A stretch of 58,361 nucleotides of DNA. It comes from a virus. The stretch covers positions 1-58,361 of IMG/VR virus record IMGVR_UViG_3300046524_000088; one strand, written 5' to 3'. The notes under the pieces were generated by a model. It worked only from the letters and a program-made list of their open reading frames with translations. It ran no database searches and was not told the origin of the DNA. Of the stretch, positions 6,901 through 16,308 are shown piece by piece. The position numbers and the translations under genes were made by a program. Positions within the stretch are counted from its first letter, which is position 1. Each line of letters starts with the position of its first letter.

Positions 6901-9900
6901 GACCGGCGTGGGAGACTTCGTGCGCAGCTACCCATGCCGCACGCTCAGGCGATGCGATGTTGTCGGCGATCAGGTACACAGTCTTGGTCTGCGGATCGTA
7001 GACGCCTTCCGTACCGCTGTCGGCTTGCGCACGCTCACGCACGTCAGCCGGCAAGTCCTCAACGGACTGCACTGTGTTGACCTTGGTGAAGCCCAACCAC
7101 TTAGCACGCAGGTTGATGATGGCCTTGTTGACGGCGGTAGCAGTCAGGCCGCCAGTGATAGGCGCTTCGGACTTGAGCGGCGCTTCTTTGCGGCCGACTA
7201 CCTCATAGCGGTCATAGCCAAGATCATCGTTCGGCTCAACCGTCCATCGCGTACCAGTGTTGGCCTTGTTGCGCTCGGCTGCTTCCACCTTGGCATTGTT
7301 CTCGGACATACCTTTGCCATAGCGCCCAAGGTAGCGCTCGGTTACCTTACCGACTGGCTTGGCTGGTTCTGCTGCCGGTTCCTTCGCCTGTTTGCGTGCC
7401 TCGGCGTTTTCCTTGGCGCGGGCAATCTCAGCTTCTTGTCGGGCATACTTGTCCTCGGTAGCCTGCTGCGCTTTGGTCTGCGGCTTGTTGCGCTGGGCAG
7501 CCAGGCGCTCGTCCCGGGCTGCACGCAGGCGCGCTACTTCTTCTTGGGACTTAGTAAGCCGGGGCGCTTCTGCGCTTCCCTCTGTACGCTGTATCCGATC
7601 GCTGCTGCTTGCTTCGGAGGTTTGCCGGACGCTATCTCCTTGCCGATATTCTCCTTCAGTGCTGCTTTGCTGGCTGACTTCTTGAGTGGCATTTTGTACT
7701 CCTTTAGTGGTTGCGCCCCTTGCTTGCTCGGAGCTTGGGAAATCATGGACTTGCGCTAGCAGTTCACGGATTGGCGCATCTAGACGGATCACCTTGACAG
7801 GCTCATTGGTACCCAGCTTAGCAAGCCACTGATGATGGCCGTCGAGAATGTGGTTATCCGACGAAATCAGGATCGAGCGATCACCACCCTGATAGTCGCG
7901 GGCCTGCTGTACCTTTTCGTTGGAGAACTCGTGCTGGGTAGGTTTCAGATCACCAGCAGGAACTTCCGTGGTTTCATGAGTGATTCCACGTGCCTCAAGG
8001 AAATTGGTCAGGGCGCCGCGATGCTCGGCCTTGACCTGCGGCATCTGTTCGCGGCCAATGCCAAGAGTTCCGGACTCACGTGCGAACTCGGTCCACTTGC
8101 CATCAATCTGACGGCCAGATATCTTGGCTAGTGCAGGAGTGGCGTTCTGCGCAGTTGCATCAACCACACCTTTTCTAGCAGGTCGTGCTGGTTCTTCGGT
8201 AGTGACTTCTCCGCGATCAACAGGCTGCGTAGCAACTTCGCCTCCTGTCGTGACACGTTGTTGTACTGGCGCAGCAGCTTCAGTGCTGTTAGTGCGCTCA
8301 TCTCGAAGTCCGGGTCGTACTCCTGCTGGCTCATTTACAACCTCCTGTGCTTTCGGTGGATGGGCATCAATCAGGTCTTCAATCGTGTTCTCGCCCGTGC
8401 GGATGCTGCGCAAAGCAGCCATGCGTTCGTTGCCGGTTACGCCGGCAGCGGTCAGAACCGTCTTGGCCCGCGCTACCGAAGCATCAGTTTGCGCTTGCGT
8501 GCGCTGCTGCTGCGCTGGAATCGAGTTTTGCTGGTTCGGCGCTGCTGGCGTTTGAATCGCAGCAGGTCCGCTGCCGCTTCCTCGTGCATCCACACTACCC
8601 AGTTGTTGTCCACTTGGCTGTTCTTGTACAGCGTTCTGGATATTGCCCGCAACTGGTGCGTTGATAGCGGTGCTGCTTCGTCCAACCAAATCTTGTCGAA
8701 TTCCATTGCTCTCTCCCCGTTGTTGAGATTCAATGGTAGCAGGCGCTGGTACTTCGGCGGTTGCTGCGACGCGACGCGCTTGCGCTTCCTGCATGGCAAG
8801 CTGCATCGCGGTAGGTGCAGGCTGGTCAAAGCCCTGTGCATTGGTTACGGCATCAGCCTGTGCGACACGCTGGTCGGCAACCTGATTGAGCAACGGCGCA
8901 GTCTCGGCGGCGCGGCGCTGGTCCTCGGCGGCTTGGAACTCGGCTTGACGTTGTGTGGCTTGCTCTGTCAGGTGCTGGAGCCATGCGGCGTCGATGTCAT
9001 TGTTGCGCTGCGCCTGGAACTCGGGACTACCCTGCTCGACAGCGCGGTTGGCAGTGGCGATTGCTTCATCTACAGACTGCGCTTGCAGCACATCATTAGG
9101 CGTAACAGGCTGTGGCGTCAGGTCATTGCCTCCGAACAGACGTGCACGTGCGGCTTCCTGTTCATGCTCTGGCAAGCGGTTGATGAATGCCTCGGCATCG
9201 GAGCGCCGGCCGACTGATCCATCAGGGAAGGACAGGAACGGATCGGGCGTGTTGCCCAGTAGCAGAGGTGCAGTAGCAGGCGCCGGCGTTTCGGCGTGTG
9301 GCTTGCCGTGCAGCGCACCGCCAGCGATACCTCCGAACAGGCCGCCAGCAATCAGCCCTTGCGCGGCGTTCTCACCTACGCCGTCCAGTAACGGCTTGTC
9401 CATGGCGGCGTTCTGCCACATCTGTTCCTGAATGGATTGCGGCAGTTCCTCAAAGACGCCCTCGGATACACCGCCCTCGATCATGCGGCGGATAACTCCC
9501 TTGGAACTGGCAACCGGTGCATGGGCCTGAACCAGTGCGGTGTCGATGTCGGCGATACCCAGCTTCTCTGCGATGCGGCCACCGACAGCAGCGAATGCGC
9601 CTGTGCCGATACCGGATCCCAAGGCGGCGGCAGACTGGCCCAGCGACAGTGTGCCGTCAGCATTGGACTGGCGGATTTGCTCGGCAGTCTGGCCAGCGCC
9701 TACAGCACCCTCGCCAATCGCACCGCCAATGGTCGCGCCGATCTTTGGCGCCAGAGCAAGCGCACCGCGTCCGACAACACCACCAGCGCCCATGGACGGC
9801 AGCGACTCGACGCCAGTTTGCAGAATCGTACTTGGGTTCGACACCATAGCGCCCACAGTCGGCAGAAATCCCTTGGCGTCAGCGACGCGCTGGTTGGCTG

Positions 9901-10285
9901 CTTTCTGTGCGTCGGAGTACTGCTCGTTGAGTGCGGCCTTGGCCTCGGCAGGACGGAAACCTAGCGCCTCTGCACCCTTGCCGGCATAGCCACCAGTGAC
10001 GATATCGGCAAGACCAACAGCCGCCTCGGGCACACCAATGGCACCCTTGAGCGCGGAGATGCCCACGTCCTTGAGGCGGTCCATGGCTGTGGTTTCGGTC
10101 GGCTTGACCACCGCAGCTTGTTGCTGCTTCGGCAGAATCCCTTGCAGAATATCGCTGGCGCTGTACTTCTTGAGCGCCGCGTCGACATCGAAATCCAGTT
10201 CACCGTGCGACTTCAACCCATGAAGGATTTGGTCATCGCTGTAACCGGCATTGCGCGCTGCTGCATAATCGAAGTCGATCGACAT
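3905..10285 (-). CDS. large polyvalent (LPD38-type) ejection protein, 2126 aa
   Basis: Regions in order: an N-terminal segment; a Gly/Ala-rich hydrophobic stretch (about 70-330) like other injected phage proteins; a long Gln/Pro/Ala-rich linker (about 330-700); a ParB/sulfiredoxin-like fold (about 725-850) with HILDGHHQW at 812-820; a zincin-like metallopeptidase domain with HEVSH at 1122-1126; and a region (about 1500-1860) with [16 protein letters not shown] resembling large polyvalent protein-associated domain 38. The C-terminus is a basic helix. Polyvalent proteins are thought to be packaged and injected to protect or process incoming DNA. It lies next to the other ejection proteins. Both enzymatic domains keep key residues; activity is inferred. 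Confidence 0.8.
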   Translation of the reverse strand: MSIDFDYAAARNAGYSDDQILHGLKSHGELDFDVDAALKKYSASDILQGILPKQQQAAVVKPTETTAMDRLKDVGISALKGAIGVPEAAVGLADIVTGGYAGKGAEALGFRPAEAKAALNEQYSDAQKAANQRVADAKGFLPTVGAMVSNPSTILQTGVESLPSMGAGGVVGRGALALAPKIGATIGGAIGEGAVGAGQTAEQIRQSNADGTLSLGQSAAALGSGIGTGAFAAVGGRIAEKLGIADIDTALVQAHAPVASSKGVIRRMIEGGVSEGVFEELPQSIQEQMWQNAAMDKPLLDGVGENAAQGLIAGGLFGGIAGGALHGKPHAETPAPATAPLLLGNTPDPFLSFPDGSVGRRSDAEAFINRLPEHEQEAARARLFGGNDLTPQPVTPNDVLQAQSVDEAIATANRAVEQGSPEFQAQRNNDIDAAWLQHLTEQATQRQAEFQAAEDQRRAAETAPLLNQVADQRVAQADAVTNAQGFDQPAPTAMQLAMQEAQARRVAATAEVPAPATIESQQRGESNGIRQDLVGRSSTAINAPVAGNIQNAVQEQPSGQQLGSVDARGSGSGPAAIQTPAAPNQQNSIPAQQQRTQAQTDASVARAKTVLTAAGVTGNERMAALRSIRTGENTIEDLIDAHPPKAQEVVNEPAGVRPGLRDERTNSTEAAAPVQQRVTTGGEVATQPVDRGEVTTEEPARPARKGVVDATAQNATPALAKISGRQIDGKWTEFARESGTLGIGREQMPQVKAEHRGALTNFLEARGITHETTEVPAGDLKPTQHEFSNEKVQQARDYQGGDRSILISSDNHILDGHHQWLAKLGTNEPVKVIRLDAPIRELLAQVHDFPSSEQARGATTKGVQNATQEVSQQSSTEGEYRQGDSVRQTSEASSSDRIQRTEGSAEAPRLTKSQEEVARLRAARDERLAAQRNKPQTKAQQATEDKYARQEAEIARAKENAEARKQAKEPAAEPAKPVGKVTERYLGRYGKGMSENNAKVEAAERNKANTGTRWTVEPNDDLGYDRYEVVGRKEAPLKSEAPITGGLTATAVNKAIINLRAKWLGFTKVNTVQSVEDLPADVRERAQADSGTEGVYDPQTKTVYLIADNIASPERAAWVAAHEVSHAGLRMLHDKSVNEALNIAGGNKYIKELAEAIQEDRGNVSQQVATEEAIAELSAATESDDFAALEDRYGVKVPAASRNGVIGAMARVYEAVKRFLASITGKPIAEVSNADVRALIGEQRAAVEGRETNAPKIETKLAQSETDMQPALQSRAPVSTPEEVIPKWAADLPEAQKAALRKSGVIYTEKTMKQKVAELKDGALKKLQYGILDQFAPIKDQLGKIPYVMARMAKNADGTLEALMLYGRPHLDSDGGMLVDTTKKGFIETMQMLNGEHDRFFSWMAGRRAEQLKKEGRENLFTNEDISALSTLNQGQMKDGQSREAVYLKAQKDVAELNKSVLDIAEKSGLIDGESRKVWASDFYVPFYRVMEEGITGPSIKSGLVNQKSIKKLKGGTNNLGDLTQNMLMNWSTLLTASAKNRAAKASLDAATQIGAATEADEATIRQMGKAASTKAVSYMENGVNRWHVVEDEHLLAAISALEFNGYNNQAMKVMSKFKNYLTLAVTSMPGFKVRNLIRDSISTIAVSDAGYNPLMNLKNGYSLLHDKQTKADLIAGGGVYRFGTYMEGNRAENVKRLIDSGVADDTILNTAEKMTTFTKKLWHSYQELGDLSENLNRAALYQKLRNEGKSHLEASFEARDLMDFGLSGAWAGVRALNQILPFFNARLQGLYKLGRGYNDDPRRMGTVIGAVALASVALLLAYKDDDDFKKRTDSDRNNYWWFKVGGTAYRIPRPFEIGAMGSAIEHLTALMVDPENTNAKRFANQLGDIVNGQLAMNPIPQVFRPLIDVYSNKDAFTGRPIENMAMQRLKPEDRYTYNTSELARLLSKSGAIVDPLSLVSGTGVKQLSPVQIDSLIKGYFSGLGTLATAAVDGLLHHSVIDRGEALPATIKTFAGSFAETLPTNSSRYVDMLYSTAQDIEQSYASYRNAIKNGDIEKARQIMKDDGTEIAKYHLVESLKKNESKINQQIQRTMNSKELTGQQKEETIRRLKIEQDKIARIFATRA

Positions 10286-10335
10286 GATATTCCTATGTAG
10301 TTATTCCACCGCACCACTTCGTACGTCTTACTTGC

Positions 10336-11460
10336 TTACAGCTTTGCCTTCGCCGCCTGCTGCTCTTGGAGCAAGCTGTTGAGGCGTGCAGCCTCTTGCT
10401 TGTCGCCTCGATTGTTTGCTGCCGCCAGAGAGCGCACGGTTGTATTGATCGCAGCATCCAGCCCCTTGACTGCCATATCCTTCGGCGACTCCTGCGTAGA
10501 TGGCGCACTACTCTGTTGCACTGGATTATCAACCGTCGTAACACCCTTGCTTGGCGTATTGCCGCCAGCAGGCTTGCCAGTGCGGAAATCGGCAGGATTG
10601 AATGGTTTGTCAGGCTTGGCGCTGTTGTCAATGCCAGCGCCGGCCAGCGCGCTACGGTACCTATTGTGTTCCGCCATGAGTTGGTCTTTCTGACCCTGCA
10701 ATACAGATTTCTGCTCTGGCGGCAACATCGGGTCAGCCATGTCTCGCTGGAGAATCTTCAGATCCGTCTCAACACCCTTCATCGCCGCTACGGTAGCTGA
10801 GCGCTGTTCACGGTCGGCCATCTGCTCGGCCCGTGCATCGTCCTTGTTGGCCCGTGCTTTGGAGAACTCAAGTTGTGCAGAGGCCAACCGGTCGAGGCGA
10901 TCTTCACGGCGCTGCTGGTATTGAAGCGTAGCCTTGTTCATCGTATCTTGTTGATCAAGGCGTTTATTCGCTGTCACATCGTTTACGTCATTCCGCTGGT
11001 TCGTCACTTCGGTCTGAAGCTGACCACGCGTTTCCTTGGCGGCATCCAGATAACCAAGCTTCTCGGCGGCGGTCGCACGGTCCTCCAGATCGCTCTGGCG
11101 AGTCGGCGTCAGCAGGCCATATGCCTTGCGCGCATCAGGCTGATTGCGCAGCACCTGAGCGTCAGCAGGCGACATGCTCGACCCACCTTCAACGCCGGAA
11201 TTGGAGGCATTGATTGCCGCCGCGTCGCGCTCGTTTTGCAAGTTCGTCGTGGCAAGGTCAATGTCTTGACCTTGTTTGATGCCAGCCTGGCGCTGACGAT
11301 TAGCTTGGGCCTCGGCGATGCGGTTGGCCTTTTCCTCGTCAAGACGCGACCGCTCGGCCATCAGCCGCTGCTCGTCAGATACGCGCTGGTCCTGTTCAGC
11401 GCTGGCTGCCAGCCCCTTGCCTGCGCCCGACAGTCCGGAAAACAAAAGCCCTAGAGCCAT
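10336..11460 (-). CDS. coiled-coil internal virion/ejection protein
   Basis: A 374-residue, almost wholly helical, Gln/Ala/Arg/Asp-rich protein, with a hydrophobic Gly-rich N-terminus (MALGLLFSGLSGAGKGLAAS) and a low-complexity Pro/Ser segment before the C-terminal helix. It contains GLLTPT at residues 115-120, a motif shared with the next three upstream proteins. Composition and place in the cluster between the tail and polyvalent genes suggest an internal virion protein ejected with the DNA. No enzymatic motif seen. Confidence 0.7.
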   Translation of the reverse strand: MALGLLFSGLSGAGKGLAASAEQDQRVSDEQRLMAERSRLDEEKANRIAEAQANRQRQAGIKQGQDIDLATTNLQNERDAAAINASNSGVEGGSSMSPADAQVLRNQPDARKAYGLLTPTRQSDLEDRATAAEKLGYLDAAKETRGQLQTEVTNQRNDVNDVTANKRLDQQDTMNKATLQYQQRREDRLDRLASAQLEFSKARANKDDARAEQMADREQRSATVAAMKGVETDLKILQRDMADPMLPPEQKSVLQGQKDQLMAEHNRYRSALAGAGIDNSAKPDKPFNPADFRTGKPAGGNTPSKGVTTVDNPVQQSSAPSTQESPKDMAVKGLDAAINTTVRSLAAANNRGDKQEAARLNSLLQEQQAAKAKL

Positions 11461-11461
11461 C

Positions 11462-12040
11462 TCACACCCCCTGCTGCGGTTGCGCCGCGCCGCCCTGCTG
11501 GCCTGCGGCGATCACCTGATTGACCTGATCCTGCTTGATGCCGAACTTCTCCAGCACTTTCTGCGTGGTCGCCTTGGTGCAGTCGGCGATCATCGTTTCG
11601 TCCAGCTTCACGCCCTTGGCCTGCTCTGCATAGTCGAGTGCTTGAGCCATAAGCGTAAGCGACGCCAACCCAGCGGCCGGCACGAACTTGTCGGCTGGCT
11701 GCTTGGCCTCGTTGTAGATGATCATCATCAGCTTGGCAATGCCATCCGAGACATTAGCTACAACGTCATCCGACACGGCAAGCTGCTGGTCCAGAAGATT
11801 TGATGTCTCCTTGGAAAACATCACGTTCATGCCGGCTACTACGATGGACTGATACATCGACTTCATCTCAGGTGGCACAGCCTGCTCGATGCCATCCTCG
11901 ATCTGTTTCAGCATCGGGTCATTGAGCGATGCCGCGCTAGCATCTTGGTTGCCTTGTGGCGTGCCGCTGGCATCCTGCGGTTGCGCCTGGTCAGTTTGTT
12001 GCGGCTGCTGTGCAGCGGTTGGGGTCAGTAGACCGGCCAT
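11462..12040 (-). CDS. internal virion/ejection protein with N-terminal GLLTPT
   Basis: A 192-residue protein beginning MAGLLTPT, followed by a Gln-rich disordered stretch (about 9-45), a helical central domain (about 50-165) and a Gln/Gly tail. It has one base between its stop and the next ATG, so the two genes are coupled. No known domain. The GLLTPT tag at its extreme N-terminus links it to the neighbouring ejection proteins. Confidence 0.65.
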   Translation of the reverse strand: MAGLLTPTAAQQPQQTDQAQPQDASGTPQGNQDASAASLNDPMLKQIEDGIEQAVPPEMKSMYQSIVVAGMNVMFSKETSNLLDQQLAVSDDVVANVSDGIAKLMMIIYNEAKQPADKFVPAAGLASLTLMAQALDYAEQAKGVKLDETMIADCTKATTQKVLEKFGIKQDQVNQVIAAGQQGGAAQPQQGV

Positions 12041-12042
12041 GA

Positions 12043-12876
12043 TTAACCTCGTGCGGTAGGAGTGAGCAAGCCGCCAGTGGCGGGCGTGTAGCCTTGGAAA
12101 CGTACGGTTGGCTGCGCATTAGCGTTGCTTTGCGCTGTGGTGTACTTCTGCTTCTCCAGGTTCAGGCGTTCGCGCTCAAGCGCCATTTTCTGTTCGGCAG
12201 ACCAACCCTCGAACAGACCGCCAGCCGCCTGACCGCCAACGGTGAGGATCTTGTTCTTGATCGACTCGGGTTGCTTGGCCCACCATGCAGAGATAGCACT
12301 AGGGCTAGTGCCGCTCGGCGCAGCGATAGCGCCAGTCCCGGCCGCCGAATCGGCGAAGTTGGCGGCAGACGAAACCGCCTGATCGCCTACAGCCAGATTG
12401 CCCGGGGCCAGCGATTGCTGCGGTGTCGAGGACAGTGCGGCAGGGATAGGGCTAGCTTGTGGCGTTGGCGTCAGCAGGCCACTCGTGGATCCAGTCGATT
12501 CCGCCGTAGCGCCCAAACCAGCAGTGGTACCGGATTCGACCGCACCCAATGAGCCAGCGGCATCCGCGCTGCCAGCCGCCGAACTGACGCCACCAAGGCC
12601 ATCAGTACCGCCAAGTGCGGCATTCTCAGCCGTCATGCTGCCTGCTGCCTCGGCAGTGCCAGCCGCTGCGCTTGCTCCACCGAATACGCTCTGAGCCACG
12701 CCAGCGACACCCGCGCCCAAGCTCATGCCGGCGCCGATCTGCGACAGCTCTTTGCTTTTGGTGACCTTGCCGACAACGGAAACGCCCACGCCGATTAGCG
12801 CAACCGTGCTGGCGGCAATGACGCCTGTTGCAACAGCGCCACCTACGATGACTGCCGCGATTGCGAGAAATGGCAT
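12043..12876 (-). CDS. internal virion/ejection protein with N-terminal membrane segment and two GLLTPT motifs
   Basis: A 277-residue protein whose first 60 residues are very hydrophobic (MPFLAIAAVIVGGAVATG...), followed by Ala/Gly/Ser-rich low complexity, a Pro-rich linker, and a C-terminal amphipathic helix (about 225-250). GLLTPT occurs at 133-138 and again at the extreme C-terminus (269-274). The design, with membrane-inserting N-terminus plus helices, resembles proteins that help form a trans-envelope ejection channel. Confidence 0.65.
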   Translation of the reverse strand: MPFLAIAAVIVGGAVATGVIAASTVALIGVGVSVVGKVTKSKELSQIGAGMSLGAGVAGVAQSVFGGASAAAGTAEAAGSMTAENAALGGTDGLGGVSSAAGSADAAGSLGAVESGTTAGLGATAESTGSTSGLLTPTPQASPIPAALSSTPQQSLAPGNLAVGDQAVSSAANFADSAAGTGAIAAPSGTSPSAISAWWAKQPESIKNKILTVGGQAAGGLFEGWSAEQKMALERERLNLEKQKYTTAQSNANAQPTVRFQGYTPATGGLLTPTARG

Positions 12877-12885
12877 GATGTACTC

Positions 12886-13260
12886 CTATTTGATGTTCAG
12901 TTTGTCCAGGCGATAGACGGTCAATGTCCCATCTATACCTGTTTCGTAAAAGCCAAGACGGCGCAGGAATCGCACCGTCTGTCCGTCGCCATCCGATCGC
13001 GTGGTCAAATAACCCAGCCGCTCCAGATTCCTTACCGCGCACTGCCTGATGACTTGGCGCATGTGGCGCAGCGCCTTGTATTTTCCTATCTGCAAGTGTA
13101 TCTCATGGCCGTGCAACAGCAGTATCCCAATTACTTCGTAACCCGCCATCACCGGCTCAATATCCCAGCCAGACAGGCTATTGCCGTACGCCTCACGCGA
13201 GATCGGCACATGCTTCATGACCTCTGCATATACCATGTCTATGCACTGGTCGCGGCGCAT
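12886..13260 (-). CDS. GNAT-fold-like internal virion protein (T7 gp13-like)
   Basis: A 124-residue protein; the ATG at 13260 is two bases from the previous stop. An acetyltransferase-like pattern is visible: VIGILLLHGHEIHLQI as the central strand pair and a C-terminal VRFLRRLGFYETG segment, as in small GNAT-like virion proteins. T7 gp13 has such a fold and sits among the internal core genes, as here. Whether it binds acetyl-CoA is doubtful because no clear pyrophosphate loop is visible. Confidence 0.55.
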   Translation of the reverse strand: MRRDQCIDMVYAEVMKHVPISREAYGNSLSGWDIEPVMAGYEVIGILLLHGHEIHLQIGKYKALRHMRQVIRQCAVRNLERLGYLTTRSDGDGQTVRFLRRLGFYETGIDGTLTVYRLDKLNIK

Positions 13261-13261
13261 G

Positions 13262-14482
13262 TTACGCCCTGTTGTCCGCAGGGTTGCCGCTGTTCGTGTC
13301 GGTCTGCGTGGTCGGGAACGTCGCTGACTGGAAGTACTTCGACAGGTCCAGTCCACTGACCGCGCCAATAGCCTTGAGCGATGCCTGCAATGCAGCAAGC
13401 TGGCTGTCTGCAGCCTGCTGCTTCGCGGTACCGTCCATGTTCTGGTTGGTCTGGATGCTCGATAGCGCTTGCACGTACTGCGCGTATTCGTTCGCCGCGC
13501 TGATGTTCGTTTGCAGCAACTGACGGTTGTCCGCTTCCAACTGAGACAGCTTGGTCTTGGAGTCGGAGTCCAGCGTTGCCAGCACCTTCTTGGTGTCGGA
13601 GTCGATCTGTTGCAATTGCAGCTTGTTCTGGTTTTCCTTATCGGAAATAGATTGCTGCGAGTTGATCTGGTTTTGAGAGATCAACTGTTGCGACTTGATT
13701 TGTTTGTCTGCCGCCGACAGCGTGGTATCCGCCTGGATACGTGCCAAGGCAGTTTGCAACGCGGCAGTGGCTTGCTGGGAAGAAGTCTGCAATGCCGCCG
13801 TGTTCGCCGCGCCAGAATTCGCCAGACTGACCTGCGTGCCAAGATTCGCATTCGTCTGGCTGGCCGTGTTCTGCGCGCCAGCATTGAACTGGCTGGCCGA
13901 GTTTGCATACTGGGCATTCGCAGCGTCTGCCGAAGCGTTGGTGCTAGCATCCTGTTGCGCGATCGGAAGCGCGCTTTGCAGAACTGCCTTTTGACCGGCG
14001 CCTACCGCAACGCTGGAGTTGAGCAGCCCGCGACGGTTAACCTGCTTGTTCGCCTCGGCCTCGGCCAGTGTGTTCAGCTTCGATCCACTTGCCGTGATAT
14101 TAGCGATCTGGTTCTGCACCGAAGATCCATCACTCATCACCTGCTTGGTCGGGTCATACGTCGTCGCGGTTGCTTGCGTTGCGGCTGCCGGCACCGTTGA
14201 ATTGGATGGCGTTAGCAGCCCAGGATTCTGACTTCCGGTAGCTGCTGGTGTGGTGGCGCCTCTCATCGGATCTGTATCTCCCCATCGTGCGCCTGCTGTA
14301 TCAGGATTTAACCAGCGGTCATACTGCTCTGGCGACAGATTCTCGCCTGTTGCATCATTGTGCATTTTCGCTGCGGGGGTCAATCCCTGCTTATACCAGT
14401 CACCGGTTACCACTTGCTGACCGTTGAATGTGGTCGTTGGCTCCTTTGCCAAGGTGTTGGCGTTCGATCCAGTCAGTGCCAT
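13262..14482 (-). CDS. long coiled-coil ejection protein, Gln/Asn/Ala-rich
   Basis: A 406-residue protein. The first 110 residues are Thr/Pro-rich and carry GLLTPS at 88-93. Residues 120-370 are an extended Ala/Gln/Asn/Ser-rich coiled coil with heptad character, and the C-terminus is polar. It is the first of the five-gene ejection cluster in transcription order. No enzymatic motif; a virion core or ejection tube component is likely. Confidence 0.65.
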   Translation of the reverse strand: MALTGSNANTLAKEPTTTFNGQQVVTGDWYKQGLTPAAKMHNDATGENLSPEQYDRWLNPDTAGARWGDTDPMRGATTPAATGSQNPGLLTPSNSTVPAAATQATATTYDPTKQVMSDGSSVQNQIANITASGSKLNTLAEAEANKQVNRRGLLNSSVAVGAGQKAVLQSALPIAQQDASTNASADAANAQYANSASQFNAGAQNTASQTNANLGTQVSLANSGAANTAALQTSSQQATAALQTALARIQADTTLSAADKQIKSQQLISQNQINSQQSISDKENQNKLQLQQIDSDTKKVLATLDSDSKTKLSQLEADNRQLLQTNISAANEYAQYVQALSSIQTNQNMDGTAKQQAADSQLAALQASLKAIGAVSGLDLSKYFQSATFPTTQTDTNSGNPADNRA

Positions 14483-14546
14483 GATGATTCCTTTATTTGT
14501 TGCAATATTTTACAGCACGATGATTGGCAGAAGTATCTAGCCGCAA

Positions 14547-15014
14547 TTAGACATCAACATTTCGGAATGCCTTGACCAGTTGGATGGATGCCAAGCTAAC
14601 GAGCCGCGCATACTCGGTCTTCACCGACGTCATCAGCTGGGCCATGTCAGTAGCTGCGGTGACGCTGGCAATCGTGGTGATGTCCAACAGGCCCTGAATC
14701 AACATGGCGCAGTTGGCTTTCTCGGCATCGAGCGCTGGCGGGTCTTGCAGATACAGGGCGGATCCATAGCCATTCAACCGAGCAAGAACCTGCGACCGCA
14801 ACTCGCGTACGCTGTCGAGATACAACCGTTTTTCCTCGTTGAAGATCGCGGCCAGATCCACATAGGGCGGCGTGAACTCGCCCGTCATGTGGTTGTAGGT
14901 GTCACCAGGATTACCTGCCGTCTCAGCTGGTACATATCCAGGCCAGTCGTTGATGTCGTCCAGTTCGTGGCAAGCTACCACTACATCGTTTTCGTTAAGC
15001 AGTGCGCAGCGCAT
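14547..15014 (-). CDS. tail-fibre assembly-like protein
   Basis: A 155-residue protein starting in a TAATG overlap with the fibre gene. Its N-terminal half (MRCALLNENDVVVA..., with NPGDTYNHMTGEFTPPYV) resembles the small domain common to fibre-assembly chaperones and short fibre proteins. Its C-terminal half is helical. Immediate coupling to the fibre gene supports a chaperone or fibre-tip role. Confidence 0.55.
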   Translation of the reverse strand: MRCALLNENDVVVACHELDDINDWPGYVPAETAGNPGDTYNHMTGEFTPPYVDLAAIFNEEKRLYLDSVRELRSQVLARLNGYGSALYLQDPPALDAEKANCAMLIQGLLDITTIASVTAATDMAQLMTSVKTEYARLVSLASIQLVKAFRNVDV

Positions 15015-16294
15015 TAGACAGTCCCCCAAATTTGAACTTCACCCCGAGCGCCAGCACCAGATGCCGCCCCAGTCTGAGTAGCACCACCAGCACCACCGGG
15101 AGCAACACCATCAACACCACTAGTCGTAGTATTTGCGGCGCCTCCATTTCCACCAATAACCGAAGTGCCAGGAGGTCGAATTGTTCCAGCTGAACTAATT
15201 GAGCCGCCAGCGGCGCCGCCAAATGTAGCAGATGGTACAACCGCACTTGAACCATCATTGGATGGGGATGCCCCACCCCATACAGTCGGGGATGCTATCG
15301 TGTCCGAGTGACCACCTTCATAGCCAGAAGGATTAGCAATATTGCCTCCTGATGATGGAATAACACCCACAAGTCCAGAGCGAATACTTCCACCTGTAGT
15401 AGCTGTTGACCCCGCATAAACGATAAACAAAGTACCAATAGAAGAGTTGTTTCCAACATTACCAGAAGCAACACCGCTAATAGCAGTACCTCCAGCACCA
15501 ACCGTAATCGTTTCTGACGTGCCAAATGCGCTTGCAGGAAGTCTGAAGTCACCACATCCTCCACCAGCTCCACCGGATGAAGCTAGAGCTAAATTATTGG
15601 TACGTTGTCCTGATGCAGCTCCGCTCCATACTAACCCGCAAAATTCTGCGTATCCAGGTGGTTTAATGAATGATCCGTTAGCCGAGAAAATACGTTTAAA
15701 CCCATGCACCACAAACGAAGTAAATGCTGAGCCATCACACTGGATCAGGCGAACTTCTCCAGGATACATGATGTAACTGGCTAGACCGTCGATCAGTTCA
15801 GCACCATTAGGGTCAAGCGTGATGTCACCAGTCCCGGAGTTTCGAATCCACGCAAACCACCCATTGCCCAGTGTCGCAGCCGCTGTGAATGTTTGCGTGA
15901 ACGTGCCAGAGGTTATGTCGATCAGCTTGGCATTGTCGGTGCCCGCCAAAATCGTGTTGGATGTCCGCGAGCTTTTCATGACCAACTGGCCCGGTGCAGC
16001 AGTCCATGAGCCAACACCGTTCAGGAACGTGGCGGAATCATTGGATAGTTTAGGCAGTAGGCCATGCGCAGAAGCGGATGCGTTATAAGTCGTTACATCC
16101 GTGAAAGCAGAGATTACCTCCAGCGATGTGCCATCAGCCTTCACCCAGATCAGTTTGTTACCGTTCCCCGTAAGCGCCGGCATGCGGTCAAAGCCCGCCA
16201 TGATCTTGTCGAACTGGGCGCGCATCTGTGCGGAAGCGCCGGCCGCATTGAATGCCGGGTAGCCATCATCGTGAACGTAGAAGTCATTGGTCAT
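15014..16294 (-). CDS. tail fibre with glycine-rich C-terminal tip
   Basis: A 426-residue protein. The N-terminal 60 residues (MTNDFYVHDDGYPAFNAAGA...) look like a virion-attachment and coiled-coil region. The middle is beta-rich. The last 200 residues are a Gly/Ser/Thr-rich domain ending GARGEVQIWGTV, typical of receptor-binding tips with glycine-rich motifs. The DNA of the glycine-rich part (about 15014-15640) is visibly more A/T-rich than its surroundings, suggesting exchange of the tip. It is followed by a coupled assembly-like gene. Confidence 0.7.
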   Translation of the reverse strand: MTNDFYVHDDGYPAFNAAGASAQMRAQFDKIMAGFDRMPALTGNGNKLIWVKADGTSLEVISAFTDVTTYNASASAHGLLPKLSNDSATFLNGVGSWTAAPGQLVMKSSRTSNTILAGTDNAKLIDITSGTFTQTFTAAATLGNGWFAWIRNSGTGDITLDPNGAELIDGLASYIMYPGEVRLIQCDGSAFTSFVVHGFKRIFSANGSFIKPPGYAEFCGLVWSGAASGQRTNNLALASSGGAGGGCGDFRLPASAFGTSETITVGAGGTAISGVASGNVGNNSSIGTLFIVYAGSTATTGGSIRSGLVGVIPSSGGNIANPSGYEGGHSDTIASPTVWGGASPSNDGSSAVVPSATFGGAAGGSISSAGTIRPPGTSVIGGNGGAANTTTSGVDGVAPGGAGGATQTGAASGAGARGEVQIWGTV

Positions 16295-16308
16295 TTGTGG
16301 CTCTCTGT

